Positions 14,418-23,340 are shown, numbered from the stretch's first letter. The stretch: 23,524 nt of DNA from CAYYVJ01 sp964475115 (GCA_964475115.1 CAYYVJ010000026.1:1-23524), one strand, 5' to 3'. Notes: generated from the sequence alone by a model not told the origin. A program made the numbers and translations.

Positions 14418-15902
14418 GAAATCAATTTCTATTCTATCTGGTGAATAGACCCAAATAGTAGCTATTACTTCATACAACATTTCTTTATCACTCTTTTTTT
14501 TCCCTTCCTTCTCCCGAAAATCTATTTGATTAACTACTTGCCCCCCCCCTTCTTCATCCCTTAACTTGCATAATGCATCATCAATTTCCTTTTTTCTCCT
14601 TTTATATTTCTCAAGAGAGATTCTTTCTCTTTTATAATCTTCGTAACACTCTATATAGGCTAACTTATACTTTTTTATTTGCCTATTTATCTTTTTTCTC
14701 TTATCTATTTCATTTACAAAACTACTAGTTAAAAGAATAATATCCATCTTCTCTTCACCAACTATTAATTGAGTATATTGCATTAAAACAAGGGAAATAG
14801 CCTCCATAACCTTATTTTTTTCTACAACTGCCTGTACACATTGACTTGATTCACTAAATCTCATATAATCACAAAAACAAGTGTCTTCTTTTAATTCCAT
14901 AAGATGATTACAGTATCCGCAACGAAGAATTCCTTTTAAAAGATGTTTGTTTTCACTACTAATTTTTCTAGTACCATGATTCTGAAAAGTTTCCTGAGCT
15001 AAATCAAATTCATGCCTTGTAACAATTGATTTATGTATATCCTCTCTAATAAGCCAATCTTTTTCTGAAAGTTTTATTCCTTTCTTACTTCCTATTTCTT
15101 TTCTTTTATTTTTATTATTACTAACAGAGCCAATATAGATAGGATTTCTTAAAATTCTTCCTATGGTCTGTGCAGTCCACATGGGTTTTCCTTCGAAATG
15201 TTGCCACATAGAATGATTGTTTTTTTTTCTCAAATACTCCCCTGGGGTATCTATTCCTTCTTTATTCAGCATTTTTGCTATTTCGGTTCTTTTCTCTCCC
15301 TCTAAGGTAAGTTTAAAGATTCTATTAATAATTTTTGCGGCTTTATCATCAATTACGAGTGCATTCTTTTTATCCTTGTCCTTTTCATACCCATAAGGAG
15401 CTGAACTTCCTAAGAATTCTCCTTTCCTTTTCTTTACCAGTAACGCAGAAGTTATTTTTTTAGATAAATCCTTGCTGTATAAATCATAAATCAAGTTCTT
15501 TAATGCTACATCTAAAGCTCCTATTTCATTTGATTTTATATTATCAAAGCCATCATTTATAGATATAAATCTTATACCTAAAAAAGGAAATATCTGCTCT
15601 AAATAATCTCCTATTTCTATATAATTTCTTCCAAATCTCGAAAAATCTTTTACAATAATACACTGAATTTCTTTTATTTTTATAGCCCTTAGAAGAGCTT
15701 GTATTCCTGGCCTATTGAAGTTTGTTCCACTATAACCATCATCTGTAAATTCTAAAATCTTACAAGAGACAAACTCCTCTTTTTCTTTTATAAAATGAAG
15801 GAGCAATTCCCTTTGATTTCTTATGCTATTGCTTTCAACCTTTTCTTCCTCATCCTCTTTTGAAACCCTTAAATAAATTCCTATGGCATCTATAAACTTC
15901 AT
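14409..15902 (-). CDS. Large serine recombinase with a G9 tract near the 3' end
   Basis: This 497-residue large serine recombinase would cut and rejoin DNA through Ser14 (Y-L-R-V-S). The resolvase domain (about 5-150) includes DDGYSGTNFNRPG (54-66) and the arginine-containing SRFGRN (88-93). A recombinase domain follows (about 165-290), then a zinc ribbon with Cys328, Cys331, Cys342/344 and Cys355, a Lys/Glu-rich coiled coil (about 395-450) and a conserved-looking tail (V-Y-S-P-D-R-I-E-I). Three GGG codons (Gly452-454) form a run of nine G just before the tail; gain or loss of one G gives a stop within a few codons. The gene starts one base after the upstream recombinase stop (TAG-A-ATG), with GGAG in the end of that gene. 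The two are visibly related. No directionality factor or other mobile-element gene is adjacent. Confidence 0.9.
   Translation of the reverse strand: MKFIDAIGIYLRVSKEDEEEKVESNSIRNQRELLLHFIKEKEEFVSCKILEFTDDGYSGTNFNRPGIQALLRAIKIKEIQCIIVKDFSRFGRNYIEIGDYLEQIFPFLGIRFISINDGFDNIKSNEIGALDVALKNLIYDLYSKDLSKKITSALLVKKRKGEFLGSSAPYGYEKDKDKKNALVIDDKAAKIINRIFKLTLEGEKRTEIAKMLNKEGIDTPGEYLRKKNNHSMWQHFEGKPMWTAQTIGRILRNPIYIGSVSNNKNKRKEIGSKKGIKLSEKDWLIREDIHKSIVTRHEFDLAQETFQNHGTRKISSENKHLLKGILRCGYCNHLMELKEDTCFCDYMRFSESSQCVQAVVEKNKVMEAISLVLMQYTQLIVGEEKMDIILLTSSFVNEIDKRKKINRQIKKYKLAYIECYEDYKRERISLEKYKRRKKEIDDALCKLRDEEGGGQVVNQIDFREKEGKKKSDKEMLYEVIATIWVYSPDRIEIDFLT
14541..14549 (-). repeat. Homopolymeric G9 tract inside recombinase gene
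   Basis: Nine C on the plus strand (nine G on the coding strand) encode Gly452-454. Runs of this length are prone to slippage during replication and to sequencing error. The run is striking because the surrounding DNA is AT-rich. Confidence 0.95.
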
Positions 15903-15903
15903 T

Positions 15904-17325
15904 CTATTCTCCTAATTTAATTTCTATTCGATTGTCTTCATAAATTAAGATCGAATCAATAAAAAAAGAAATCACTCCGCGGTCTAACTTGATTTGCTTC
16001 CCCTTCTGCTTCTCCTTATTATCTTTCAAAACCTTTAAGGATTCTTTGACATCTATAGCTTTTCTCTCATAAAAATTTTGTAAATCAAGGTACTCCTCTT
16101 CATTTATTAAGGTCCCTATAAAATCTTTCTCCAACTCTTTTTGTCTGTTTTCATAGTGTTGTAATTCTTCCCATTTTTCTTTTATATAGATTTCTATTCT
16201 CCCGGACTTTTTTGCAGACATTTGTGGCAAACCTATCAATTGTAAATAAAGAGAGAACAAAGTAAAAACAGCTGAATTTAGCTGCTCCTCTTTGATTTTG
16301 TGGTGATTGCACTTATAAAATGTAACTTTATGTATCATGGTCTCTTTACATTCATTGCAGAAAAGTAGACCTAAATAGAAACTTTTGTCTTCATTCCTCC
16401 TTCTTATATCCATCTTCATTATCTTCTTTGTTAAATTGAAAATTTCATCTGAAATAATTGCTTTATGTGTTCCTATGGCTCTTATCCAACTATCTTCTGG
16501 AATTCTTTTCTTCCTTTTTGTTCTATAATTCAGTTTTGTTTCTTTACCTTGTATCAGGTTTCCTATATAAACTTCATTTTTCAAGATGCGAGATACTGCC
16601 ATGGAAGACCATTTTGCTTTAAGATTTTCTTTAAAGCTAGTTTTATAGTTGAACCCTCTATAATTCTTGTACTCCGCTGGTGAAAGAATTCCATATAGAT
16701 TTAACTTATCTGCTATTTTTTGATAACTCAATCCTTGTATCTTCCATTTGAAAATATCTTTTACTACTTCTGCTGGATACTCATCTATAATAAGGACATT
16801 CTTGTTCTTATTTGATTTTTTGTAACCATAGGGAGAAAATGCTCCGATAAACTCTCCCTTTCTACGTTTTATATTTAATTGGCTACGAATCTTTATGGAT
16901 ATATCCTTGCAATATGCGTCATTAACTAAGTTCTTAAAAGGAATTAATATGTCTGATACTCCAGTGTTACTATATTCACTATCATAATTATCATTAATTG
17001 CAATAAATCTAACACCTAAAAAAGGGAAAATCTTTTCTATATACCTTCCTGCTTCAATATAGTTTCTCCCAAATCGAGATAAATCTTTTACGATTACGCA
17101 ATTAATTTTTCCTTCTTTTATCTCTTCTAACATTTCCATAAATCCTGGGCGTTGAAAATTTGCTCCACTATACCCATCATCTACTTTTTCAGAATATAGG
17201 AAAATATCTTCCTTGGTTTTGAGAAATTCTTTTATTAACTCTTTTTGATTTGCAATACTATTGCTCTCTTGGTTTCCATCTTCTTTTGAAATTCTCACAT
17301 AGATAGCAGCATGATATTTTTCCAC
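15904..17325 (-). CDS. Large serine recombinase (first of tandem pair)
   Basis: This 473-residue site-specific recombinase has nucleophile Ser13 (Y-V-R-I-S), DDGYSGANFQRPG (49-61) and SRFGRN (83-88) in the resolvase domain, a recombinase domain (about 155-285), a zinc ribbon with Cys323, Cys326, Cys339 and His341/342, and a coiled coil (about 380-440). The tail reads I-Y-E-D-N-R-I-E-I, matching the tail of the second recombinase. Catalytic residues are intact, so it is not obviously decayed. The start is GTG at 17325; the Shine-Dalgarno (GGTGGAAAG) is weak, and so is any promoter I can find between 17326 and 17404. The gene overlaps the next recombinase's ribosome site and is translationally coupled to it. 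Paired large serine recombinases occur in clostridial transposons and sigK-type excision elements, but no cargo is visible here. Confidence 0.9.
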   Translation of the reverse strand: MEKYHAAIYVRISKEDGNQESNSIANQKELIKEFLKTKEDIFLYSEKVDDGYSGANFQRPGFMEMLEEIKEGKINCVIVKDLSRFGRNYIEAGRYIEKIFPFLGVRFIAINDNYDSEYSNTGVSDILIPFKNLVNDAYCKDISIKIRSQLNIKRRKGEFIGAFSPYGYKKSNKNKNVLIIDEYPAEVVKDIFKWKIQGLSYQKIADKLNLYGILSPAEYKNYRGFNYKTSFKENLKAKWSSMAVSRILKNEVYIGNLIQGKETKLNYRTKRKKRIPEDSWIRAIGTHKAIISDEIFNLTKKIMKMDIRRRNEDKSFYLGLLFCNECKETMIHKVTFYKCNHHKIKEEQLNSAVFTLFSLYLQLIGLPQMSAKKSGRIEIYIKEKWEELQHYENRQKELEKDFIGTLINEEEYLDLQNFYERKAIDVKESLKVLKDNKEKQKGKQIKLDRGVISFFIDSILIYEDNRIEIKLGE

Positions 17326-17404
17326 AATTTCTTTCCACCATGAAAATTCTCTCTTCTTTTTAAATATATTGTTTTTTTAGTTTTATATTCTCAATAGAGT
17401 GCCA

Positions 17405-17442
17405 AAAGAGGCTGTTACAGAAAATCCTGTAACAGCCTCTTT
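17405..17442 (-). terminator. Rho-independent terminator of the second ABC exporter operon
   Basis: A perfect 16-bp stem (17405-17420 with 17427-17442) carries a 6-base loop. On the minus strand it ends in a TTTT run. It lies about 10 bases past the stop at 17453 and separates the exporter from the recombinases. Confidence 0.9.
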
Positions 17443-17452
17443 GTATGTTTGT

Positions 17453-19240
17453 TTAATCTAGCAAAAAACTATATTGTGACATATATAATTTTTGATATTC
17501 ACCCTCATGTTTCATTAAATCATCATGAGTTCCTTTTTCAACAATTTGACCTTTATCAATATACATAATGCAGTCTGCACTTTTGATTGTAGACAATCTA
17601 TGAGCAATAATAAATGAAGTTCTACCTTTTAGCAGTCCTGCAAGTCCTTGTTGCAACAAGATTTCGGTTTCTGTGTCAATGCTTGAAGTTGCTTCATCTA
17701 AGATTAATATCTTAGGATCTGCCAACACAGCTCTTGCAAAAGATATAAGTTGTCTTTGACCTGCTGACAAACGACTTCCTCTTTCATTTACTTCAGTGTC
17801 ATAGCCATTTTCCATTTCCATAATGAATTCGTGAGCACATACTGTTCTAGCCGCTTTAACTACTTCCTCATCCCTTGCTTCCATATTTCCATAACGAATA
17901 TTATCCATTATAGTTCCTGAGAAAATAAAGCTATCCTGCAACATAACTCCCATTTGTGTTCTAAGCGAACGTATTGTCACAGCATTTATATCAATTCCAT
18001 CAATTAAAATCTGTCCAGAGTCTAGATTATAAAAGCGACTAAGCAGATTGATAATTGTTGTTTTTCCTGCACCAGTAGGTCCAACGATTGCATAAGATTC
18101 TCCAGCTTCTACTTTAAAATTCACTTTATTTAATATCTTAATTCCATCTTCATAACTGAATTCTACATCTCGAAATTCTACATCACCCTTTATTTGAGGC
18201 ATTTCCCTAGCATTCGGTTCATCTTTTACCAAAACCGGCTCTTCAATTGTTTCAAATATTCTCTCCAAGTAAGAAATAGAAGTTAATAATGAGTTGTAAA
18301 AACTTGCCAACGTAGTAATTGGTGTCCAAAAACGACCGATATATCCTGTAAATGCAATTAGTACACCTGCCGTAATGGTGCTTTCTCCTCCTATCATCCA
18401 GTTTATTCCTAATACGAATACAAAGGATGTTGTAATCACTGAAATACTATCTACAATTGGAGAAAGCATCATATTATACTTAATTGCCTCCATCCATGCA
18501 CTGCGATAAGCATTACTCAAATTATTAAAGATACCACGATTTGTCTCTTCACGTACAAAGGATTGAGTAACACGAATACCATTTAAACTTTCTGCAATAT
18601 AGGCATTTAAATTAGATTGCTTATTACTTTCAATTTGCCAAGCCCTTCTTTGTTTTTTCTTAACAGTCCATATCATAAGTGCTAAAACAGGAATACCACA
18701 CATACATACAAGTGCTAACTTTACATTTAAGCTTATCATAAAGAAAATGATAAATACCAAGCTTATTAAATCGGTTAAGGTATTAATAATACCATTGGAT
18801 AGTAAATCACTTAAATTATTTACATAATTTACTACACGTACCTGTATTTTTCCATGGGGCTTGTCATCATAATAAGAAAATGGAAGTTCCTGCAAATGAA
18901 TAAATAAATCTTCTCTTAGTTTATGTACAACTCCTTGCCCTACTTTTGTCATTAATTTAATTCGTATTCGTAATGCAAAAGCTATAATAACTGTAAAGCT
19001 TAGCATGGTAACACTTAATTGTATAATACCTCTTATATTTCCTTCTGGTATGTACTCATCCATGATAGTCTTTAAAAATAAAGGCGTAAACATAGATAAG
19101 GCACTCGATAAAACCATAACAAATAATGCAGTTGTCATTTCTTTCTTATAAGGTACTATGTAAGCCAAAAGCCGGCGAAGCTGGGAGGCGTCAAATTCTG
19201 TTTCTAAAGATTCATCAATATCATATCTATTTCTTGCCAT
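17453..19240 (-). CDS. ABC exporter half-transporter, canonical subunit (second pair)
   Basis: The 595-residue product has a six-helix exporter domain (about 25-330) and an ATPase domain. Numbered from the chosen start, Walker A is GPTGAGKT (387-394), the signature LSAGQ (491-495), the Walker B end Asp515-Glu516 and the switch residue His547, so the site is fully competent. The frame is open to 19291, which would overlap the upstream gene by 50 bases. The ATG at 19240 is preferred because it lies one base after the upstream stop and has AGGAGG eight bases before it. With the 585-residue partner it should form a heterodimeric exporter. The substrate is unknown; drug, lipid or peptide export are all possible. 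No adjacent regulator or precursor-peptide gene was found. Confidence 0.92.
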   Translation of the reverse strand: MARNRYDIDESLETEFDASQLRRLLAYIVPYKKEMTTALFVMVLSSALSMFTPLFLKTIMDEYIPEGNIRGIIQLSVTMLSFTVIIAFALRIRIKLMTKVGQGVVHKLREDLFIHLQELPFSYYDDKPHGKIQVRVVNYVNNLSDLLSNGIINTLTDLISLVFIIFFMISLNVKLALVCMCGIPVLALMIWTVKKKQRRAWQIESNKQSNLNAYIAESLNGIRVTQSFVREETNRGIFNNLSNAYRSAWMEAIKYNMMLSPIVDSISVITTSFVFVLGINWMIGGESTITAGVLIAFTGYIGRFWTPITTLASFYNSLLTSISYLERIFETIEEPVLVKDEPNAREMPQIKGDVEFRDVEFSYEDGIKILNKVNFKVEAGESYAIVGPTGAGKTTIINLLSRFYNLDSGQILIDGIDINAVTIRSLRTQMGVMLQDSFIFSGTIMDNIRYGNMEARDEEVVKAARTVCAHEFIMEMENGYDTEVNERGSRLSAGQRQLISFARAVLADPKILILDEATSSIDTETEILLQQGLAGLLKGRTSFIIAHRLSTIKSADCIMYIDKGQIVEKGTHDDLMKHEGEYQKLYMSQYSFLLD

Positions 19241-19241
19241 C

Positions 19242-20999
19242 TTATCTGCCTCCTCTTTTATGTACTTTAGAAAACTCATCAAATTCACCATATTGATGAT
19301 TAAATACAGTATAATAATAACCTTTTTTAGCTAGTAAGCTCTCATGATTACCTTGCTCCACAATCCTGCCTTCATCCAAGACGATGATTTTATCTGCATC
19401 TTTAATAGAGGAGATACGATGTGCAATAATAAACACTGTTTTTTTACTAGACAAAGAATTTAAGGCTTCCTGAATTCTTGTTTCTGTTTCCATATCTACT
19501 GCTGATGTAGTATCATCTAATATAACAATACTAGGATCCATCAACAATGCTCTTGCTAAAGATATTCTTTGTTTTTGACCACCAGATAATCCCATTCCTC
19601 TTTCACCCACGATAGTATCATATCCATCAGGCATCTTTCTAATAAATGTATCCGCATTTGCCACCTTCGCTGCCCATTCTACTTCTTCAAAAGAACAATT
19701 AGGTCTACCATAGGATATATTTCCCTCTATTGTATCAGAAAATAAAAACACATCCTGCATAGCCATACCAATGTTTTCTCTTAAGGAAAATAAGTCCATA
19801 TCCTTTACATTGACTTCATCTACATATACTTCACCTGATGTTGTATCATAAAACCTACATAGAAGGTTCATTAAGGTCGATTTTCCAGCTCCTGTTGCTC
19901 CAATGATACCAACCGTTTCACCTGCATTAACATGAAAACTTACATCATGTAAAATATCCTCATCATCCGCATTATAAGACACATGATCAAATAAGATATT
20001 TCCGTCAATCTTTGTCCTTACAACCGGATTACTAGGGGCTTTAACATCTGGTTCATGACTTATCGTAGAATAAATCTTTTCAATAGAGGTTAGGAATCTT
20101 TGTATATCGTTAATTAACCATCCTGCTGAACGCAAGGGTGCTGTAAGCATCCATAAGTATCCATTTATAGTAACCATATTACCTAAAGACATATCACCAT
20201 TTACAACTCGGATACCACCAACTAACATAAGTATAAATACTAAGACCGATGATAAAAATTCAAAAATAGGAACGAATCTCGTCCAAACTGCTGCTGCTTC
20301 AAGTTGAGAGTTTCGATAATTATCGTTTTCTTTATTAAATTTCTCGATCTCATAATCTTCTTTTGCAAATGCTTTTACCACTCGATTACCACTAATATTC
20401 TCTTGAGCAAACGCATTCAAACTGGAAAATGCAGATCTTATTTTCCAAAATGCTGGCTTAATCTGTTTCGACTGAAAATATGTAGTTAATGCTGTAAAAG
20501 GCAGTACGAGCAACATATAGAGTGCCATTTTTACATCAACGGTAAACATCATAATAAGTGCAAACACAAAAATAAGAACAGATTCGTAAGAAGAGTACAA
20601 TACATGAGATACAAAGTGTCGAACTGCATCCATATCTCCTGTTTGCCTAGACATTAAGTCACCTGTTCTGTTTTTGTTATAAAAATTAAAATCTTGAATG
20701 AGAAGTCTTCGATATACTGCATCACGGAGCGAAAACAAAGTTCCTTGAGATGCTGTTTCCATGCTAATTAGCATGATATATCTTATACCTCCTCTTAATA
20801 TCGTAGTTCCTATAAGCAATAATATTAACTTAGGCAAAAGATGTGTTTGACCACCCTTTATAACATCATCGATTATAGCGCCTGAAACACGTGGATTTAT
20901 AACTGCTAATGCGGATGCAATTGGAACAATGATAAATCCTACAAATACATACTTTCTATGTTTCTTTAAATAGGATAAAAACCACCTAAACGGTGTCAT
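19242..20999 (-). CDS. ABC exporter half-transporter, degenerate Walker B subunit (second pair)
   Basis: This 585-residue half-transporter has membrane helices in about 15-305 and an ATPase domain in about 335-570. Walker A is GATGAGKS (367-374) and the signature LSGGQ (471-475). The catalytic Glu is replaced by Asp496 (I-L-D-D-T-T-S-A-V-D), as in the degenerate subunit of heterodimeric exporters, but the switch His527 is retained, unlike the partner in the 8730-10454 gene. The start ATG follows AAGGAG by ten bases. It leads a two-gene operon. A TATAAT at 21033-21038 lies upstream, but no convincing -35 box was found at normal spacing because the region overlaps the preceding terminator. Confidence 0.92.
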   Translation of the reverse strand: MTPFRWFLSYLKKHRKYVFVGFIIVPIASALAVINPRVSGAIIDDVIKGGQTHLLPKLILLLIGTTILRGGIRYIMLISMETASQGTLFSLRDAVYRRLLIQDFNFYNKNRTGDLMSRQTGDMDAVRHFVSHVLYSSYESVLIFVFALIMMFTVDVKMALYMLLVLPFTALTTYFQSKQIKPAFWKIRSAFSSLNAFAQENISGNRVVKAFAKEDYEIEKFNKENDNYRNSQLEAAAVWTRFVPIFEFLSSVLVFILMLVGGIRVVNGDMSLGNMVTINGYLWMLTAPLRSAGWLINDIQRFLTSIEKIYSTISHEPDVKAPSNPVVRTKIDGNILFDHVSYNADDEDILHDVSFHVNAGETVGIIGATGAGKSTLMNLLCRFYDTTSGEVYVDEVNVKDMDLFSLRENIGMAMQDVFLFSDTIEGNISYGRPNCSFEEVEWAAKVANADTFIRKMPDGYDTIVGERGMGLSGGQKQRISLARALLMDPSIVILDDTTSAVDMETETRIQEALNSLSSKKTVFIIAHRISSIKDADKIIVLDEGRIVEQGNHESLLAKKGYYYTVFNHQYGEFDEFSKVHKRGGR

Positions 21000-21040
21000 A
21001 GCAATCGTTCTCCTTTTCCTCTTAATCTACTTATTATATA

Positions 21041-21080
21041 ATAAAATGTCGAAAATCAAATGTGATTTTCGACATTTTAT
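21041..21080 (-). terminator. Rho-independent terminator of the DUF1538-PII operon
   Basis: A perfect 18-bp stem (21041-21058 with 21063-21080) with a 4-base loop sits about 20 bases after the stop at 21102. Its flanks are AT-rich, and the arms carry A4 and T4 so a U-run forms at the end of the stem on the minus strand. Confidence 0.85.
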
Positions 21081-21101
21081 GATGTACATTATTATACTTT
21101 T

Positions 21102-21767
21102 TTAATATAAGCCATATGTTTGATTTACATCTAGTACAAAGAGAATACCTTTTCCTGGCTCATCAAGCTTAATATCTTCTCTTACTTTTCCAACTATTTT
21201 ATCTGTTAGGGCATCTTCTGCTAAAATCATTACAATTTCTTTTTCTGGTTCTATCTCTATATTAAATACCTTCTGAGTCTCATGAATTCCTGAGCCTCTT
21301 CCATTTATAATAGTACCTCCTTTAGAACCTGCAGCTTCAGCAGCTTCTATAACAAATTCCGCTTGCCCTCTTTCTACTATCACAAAAATCGCACGATACA
21401 TAGCTTCATTAACACCTCTTCTTTCTTTATTCTCTACATAAGAAAAATTTCTTGCTCCTAGAAAATTTGATACCGATATCGTAAATGCAATACCATGATT
21501 TGCCTTATGGAAGGCAAATTCTTTACTAAGTGCAACAGCAGCTTCTTGAATGGTTGATTTCTCTGACACACTAAAGATAATCTCCTTACGAACGTCATTT
21601 AAATCAAGTAATTCTAGAAAATGATTCTTTATGGTCCCTTTTCCTAGAAAAGCAGTACCCGCTTGTAGTCCATAGTTTTTCATTGCCCTTATAATCTTAC
21701 TACCCACTCCAAACTTTACTATTACAAAAAGGATTTCATTTTCCTTTATATCAGTCAGGCTATGCAT
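21102..21767 (-). CDS. Tandem PII-like signalling protein linked to DUF1538 transporter
   Basis: The 221-residue protein has two PII/GlnB-like halves. Residues about 10-104 begin I-L-F-V-I-V-K-F-G-V-G-S-K-I and include G-x-A-F-L-G-K-G. Residues 124-221 begin Y-R-A-I-F-V-I-V-E-R-G and include GGTIINGRG (150-158), the segment preceding the T-loop in PII, and end K-G-I-L-F-V-L-D-V-N-Q-T, like the PII C-terminus. The T-loops are short and lack the uridylylated tyrosine context, so control by GlnD is unlikely. A normal PII subunit is about 112 residues, so this is a fused duplication; three such chains could not form a standard trimer without rearrangement. The gene overlaps the DUF1538 gene by 8 bases. 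A role in gating that membrane protein in response to a nucleotide or metabolite is inferred from context and from known PII-transporter pairs such as GlnK-AmtB and SbtB-SbtA. Confidence 0.8.
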   Translation of the reverse strand: MHSLTDIKENEILFVIVKFGVGSKIIRAMKNYGLQAGTAFLGKGTIKNHFLELLDLNDVRKEIIFSVSEKSTIQEAAVALSKEFAFHKANHGIAFTISVSNFLGARNFSYVENKERRGVNEAMYRAIFVIVERGQAEFVIEAAEAAGSKGGTIINGRGSGIHETQKVFNIEIEPEKEIVMILAEDALTDKIVGKVREDIKLDEPGKGILFVLDVNQTYGLY

Positions 21768-23259
21768 TATTTTCCAATCCTCCTTTTCGGGATTTTGCTT
21801 TAAAGATAAGTCCCAATATTTGCAATGTGATTAATGGTGCCATTGCTACCATGGCAATCACTCCAAATCCATCTGTTAAAACATCTGCAGTAGGTACGGC
21901 TCCAGCTGCACCTTGAGCAAACGCCAAGATAAAACTTGCAGTCATAGGGCCTGAGGCTACGCCGCCAGCATCAAAAGCAATACCTACGAAAAGATTTGGC
22001 ACAGTGTAGGATACTAAAATCGCAATGATATACGCTGGTAAAAGATAATGCCATAATTGAATTTCAGGTACTACGATTTTAACGATAGCTAAAGCCACTG
22101 AAATACCAATTCCCAAAGAAAGTGCAAATAATACAGATTTTCTCTTTACATATCCACTTGTAACCTCTTCCACCTGATGTGTTAAAACATACACAGCAGG
22201 TTCTGCTAAAACTACAACCAGACCAAGAAAGAACGCTATAATTACAATATATGCTTTATTGTCGTAGCTTGCTAATCTATAACCAATTTGTCTTCCGACT
22301 TCCATAAATCCCGAATTAACTCCTAATAAGAACAGTACTAAACCAGTAAATGTATATATAAGACCTTTTATAACTTTTTTAATAGCTTTCTTAGAGTGTT
22401 TGAAAAAGAATTTTTGGAATACTAAGTATACAACTAAAAGAGGTAATAATGCAACTGCAATCTCTACAGCCAAGGTTGGAATATTCATTAAAAATGGCCT
22501 TAAAATTGATGTTGTTTCAGATGCTTGTACTGGAAGTGCACCTGTGATTTTTCCAGGTCTCGTAATAATACTAGTTATCATAACTGCCAATATTGCTCCA
22601 ATAGAAGTAATTCCTACAAGTCCAAAACTATCTTCCTCCGAAGATACTCCGCCCTTTTTTATAGAGGATACACCAAAAGCAAGAGCTAAAAAGAAAGGAA
22701 CCGTCATTGCGCCTGTAGTCGCACCTGAAGCATCAAAGGCAATCCCTAAAAATTCTGTAGGAGTAAAAATAGCTAATAGTAGTACAGCTCCATAGCAAAC
22801 CGTTAATAGTTTTTGTATGGAAACTCTATAAATTATTCGAAAAAGCCCTATCGTCATTAGTACAGCAACACCTATTGAAACACTCATTATAGTACTGCTT
22901 TTTCCGATTAACCCACTAGATGCATCAGACACTTGACCGGCAAGTATATGTAGATCTGGTTCCGCCACAGAGATAAAGAATCCTAGCAGTAATCCACCTA
23001 TACCTACAATCCATATTTTATTACTTTTTGCAAAGAAAGAACCCATTAAAGTCCCGATAGGAGTAACACCAATATCTACACCAAATAAAAATATGGTTAA
23101 TCCTAATATAATCAATATGGCTCCTAGGATAAATCGAATTAACACATGGGTTTCTAGAGGTACTAGTGTAAAATTGAGCACCAACACGATGATTGTAATC
23201 GGTATAACTGACATCATTACCTCTTTTAATTTTTCAATTAGAACATACAAAAACTTCAC
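21760..23259 (-). CDS. DUF1538 family integral membrane protein (duplicated), putative transporter
   Basis: This 499-residue, very hydrophobic protein has about a dozen membrane segments and two homologous halves some 253 residues apart. The repeated motifs are GVDIG (60-64) and GVNSG (313-317); AEPDLHILAGQV (99-110) and AEPAVYVLTHQV (352-363); and GIAFDASGATTGAMT (172-186) with GIAFDAGGVASGPMT (426-440). These identify DUF1538, an uncharacterised family. Acidic residues within otherwise apolar helices (the Glu and Asp of the repeated motifs) suggest a cation or proton-coupled carrier with inverted or parallel repeat symmetry; this is inference. The start is GTG at 23259 with a weak AAAGG. 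A Met at position 15 or 16 has GAGG upstream, but the longer N-terminus looks like that of relatives. The gene is followed by the PII-like gene with an 8-base overlap. Confidence 0.85.
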   Translation of the reverse strand: MKFLYVLIEKLKEVMMSVIPITIIVLVLNFTLVPLETHVLIRFILGAILIILGLTIFLFGVDIGVTPIGTLMGSFFAKSNKIWIVGIGGLLLGFFISVAEPDLHILAGQVSDASSGLIGKSSTIMSVSIGVAVLMTIGLFRIIYRVSIQKLLTVCYGAVLLLAIFTPTEFLGIAFDASGATTGAMTVPFFLALAFGVSSIKKGGVSSEEDSFGLVGITSIGAILAVMITSIITRPGKITGALPVQASETTSILRPFLMNIPTLAVEIAVALLPLLVVYLVFQKFFFKHSKKAIKKVIKGLIYTFTGLVLFLLGVNSGFMEVGRQIGYRLASYDNKAYIVIIAFFLGLVVVLAEPAVYVLTHQVEEVTSGYVKRKSVLFALSLGIGISVALAIVKIVVPEIQLWHYLLPAYIIAILVSYTVPNLFVGIAFDAGGVASGPMTASFILAFAQGAAGAVPTADVLTDGFGVIAMVAMAPLITLQILGLIFKAKSRKGGLENNA

Positions 23260-23340
23260 TACCTTTCTTTTTTAGAATATATTTATTTATATAAATTAAT
23301 GATTGGATTATGTTGTCCGGATAAGGGCATTGAGGATAAA

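Noticed and set aside
17385..17404. Minus-strand GGCACTC near the second ABC terminator, resembling half of a CIRCE heat-shock element.
   Set aside because: The matching GAGTGC half at nine-base spacing is absent, and no chaperone gene follows.
14340..17452. Possible att direct repeats bounding the recombinase pair.
   Set aside because: Comparison by eye of 14340-14408 with 17326-17452 showed no shared segment beyond short AT-rich words.
19241..19291. N-terminal extension of the canonical ABC subunit by 17 codons overlapping the upstream gene.
   Set aside because: The ATG at 19240 has AGGAGG at ideal spacing right after the upstream stop, and the extension has no such support.
23260..23340. 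Promoter for the DUF1538 gene.
   Set aside because: Several TATA-like words exist but none has a credible -35 box at 16-18 bases, so none is annotated.
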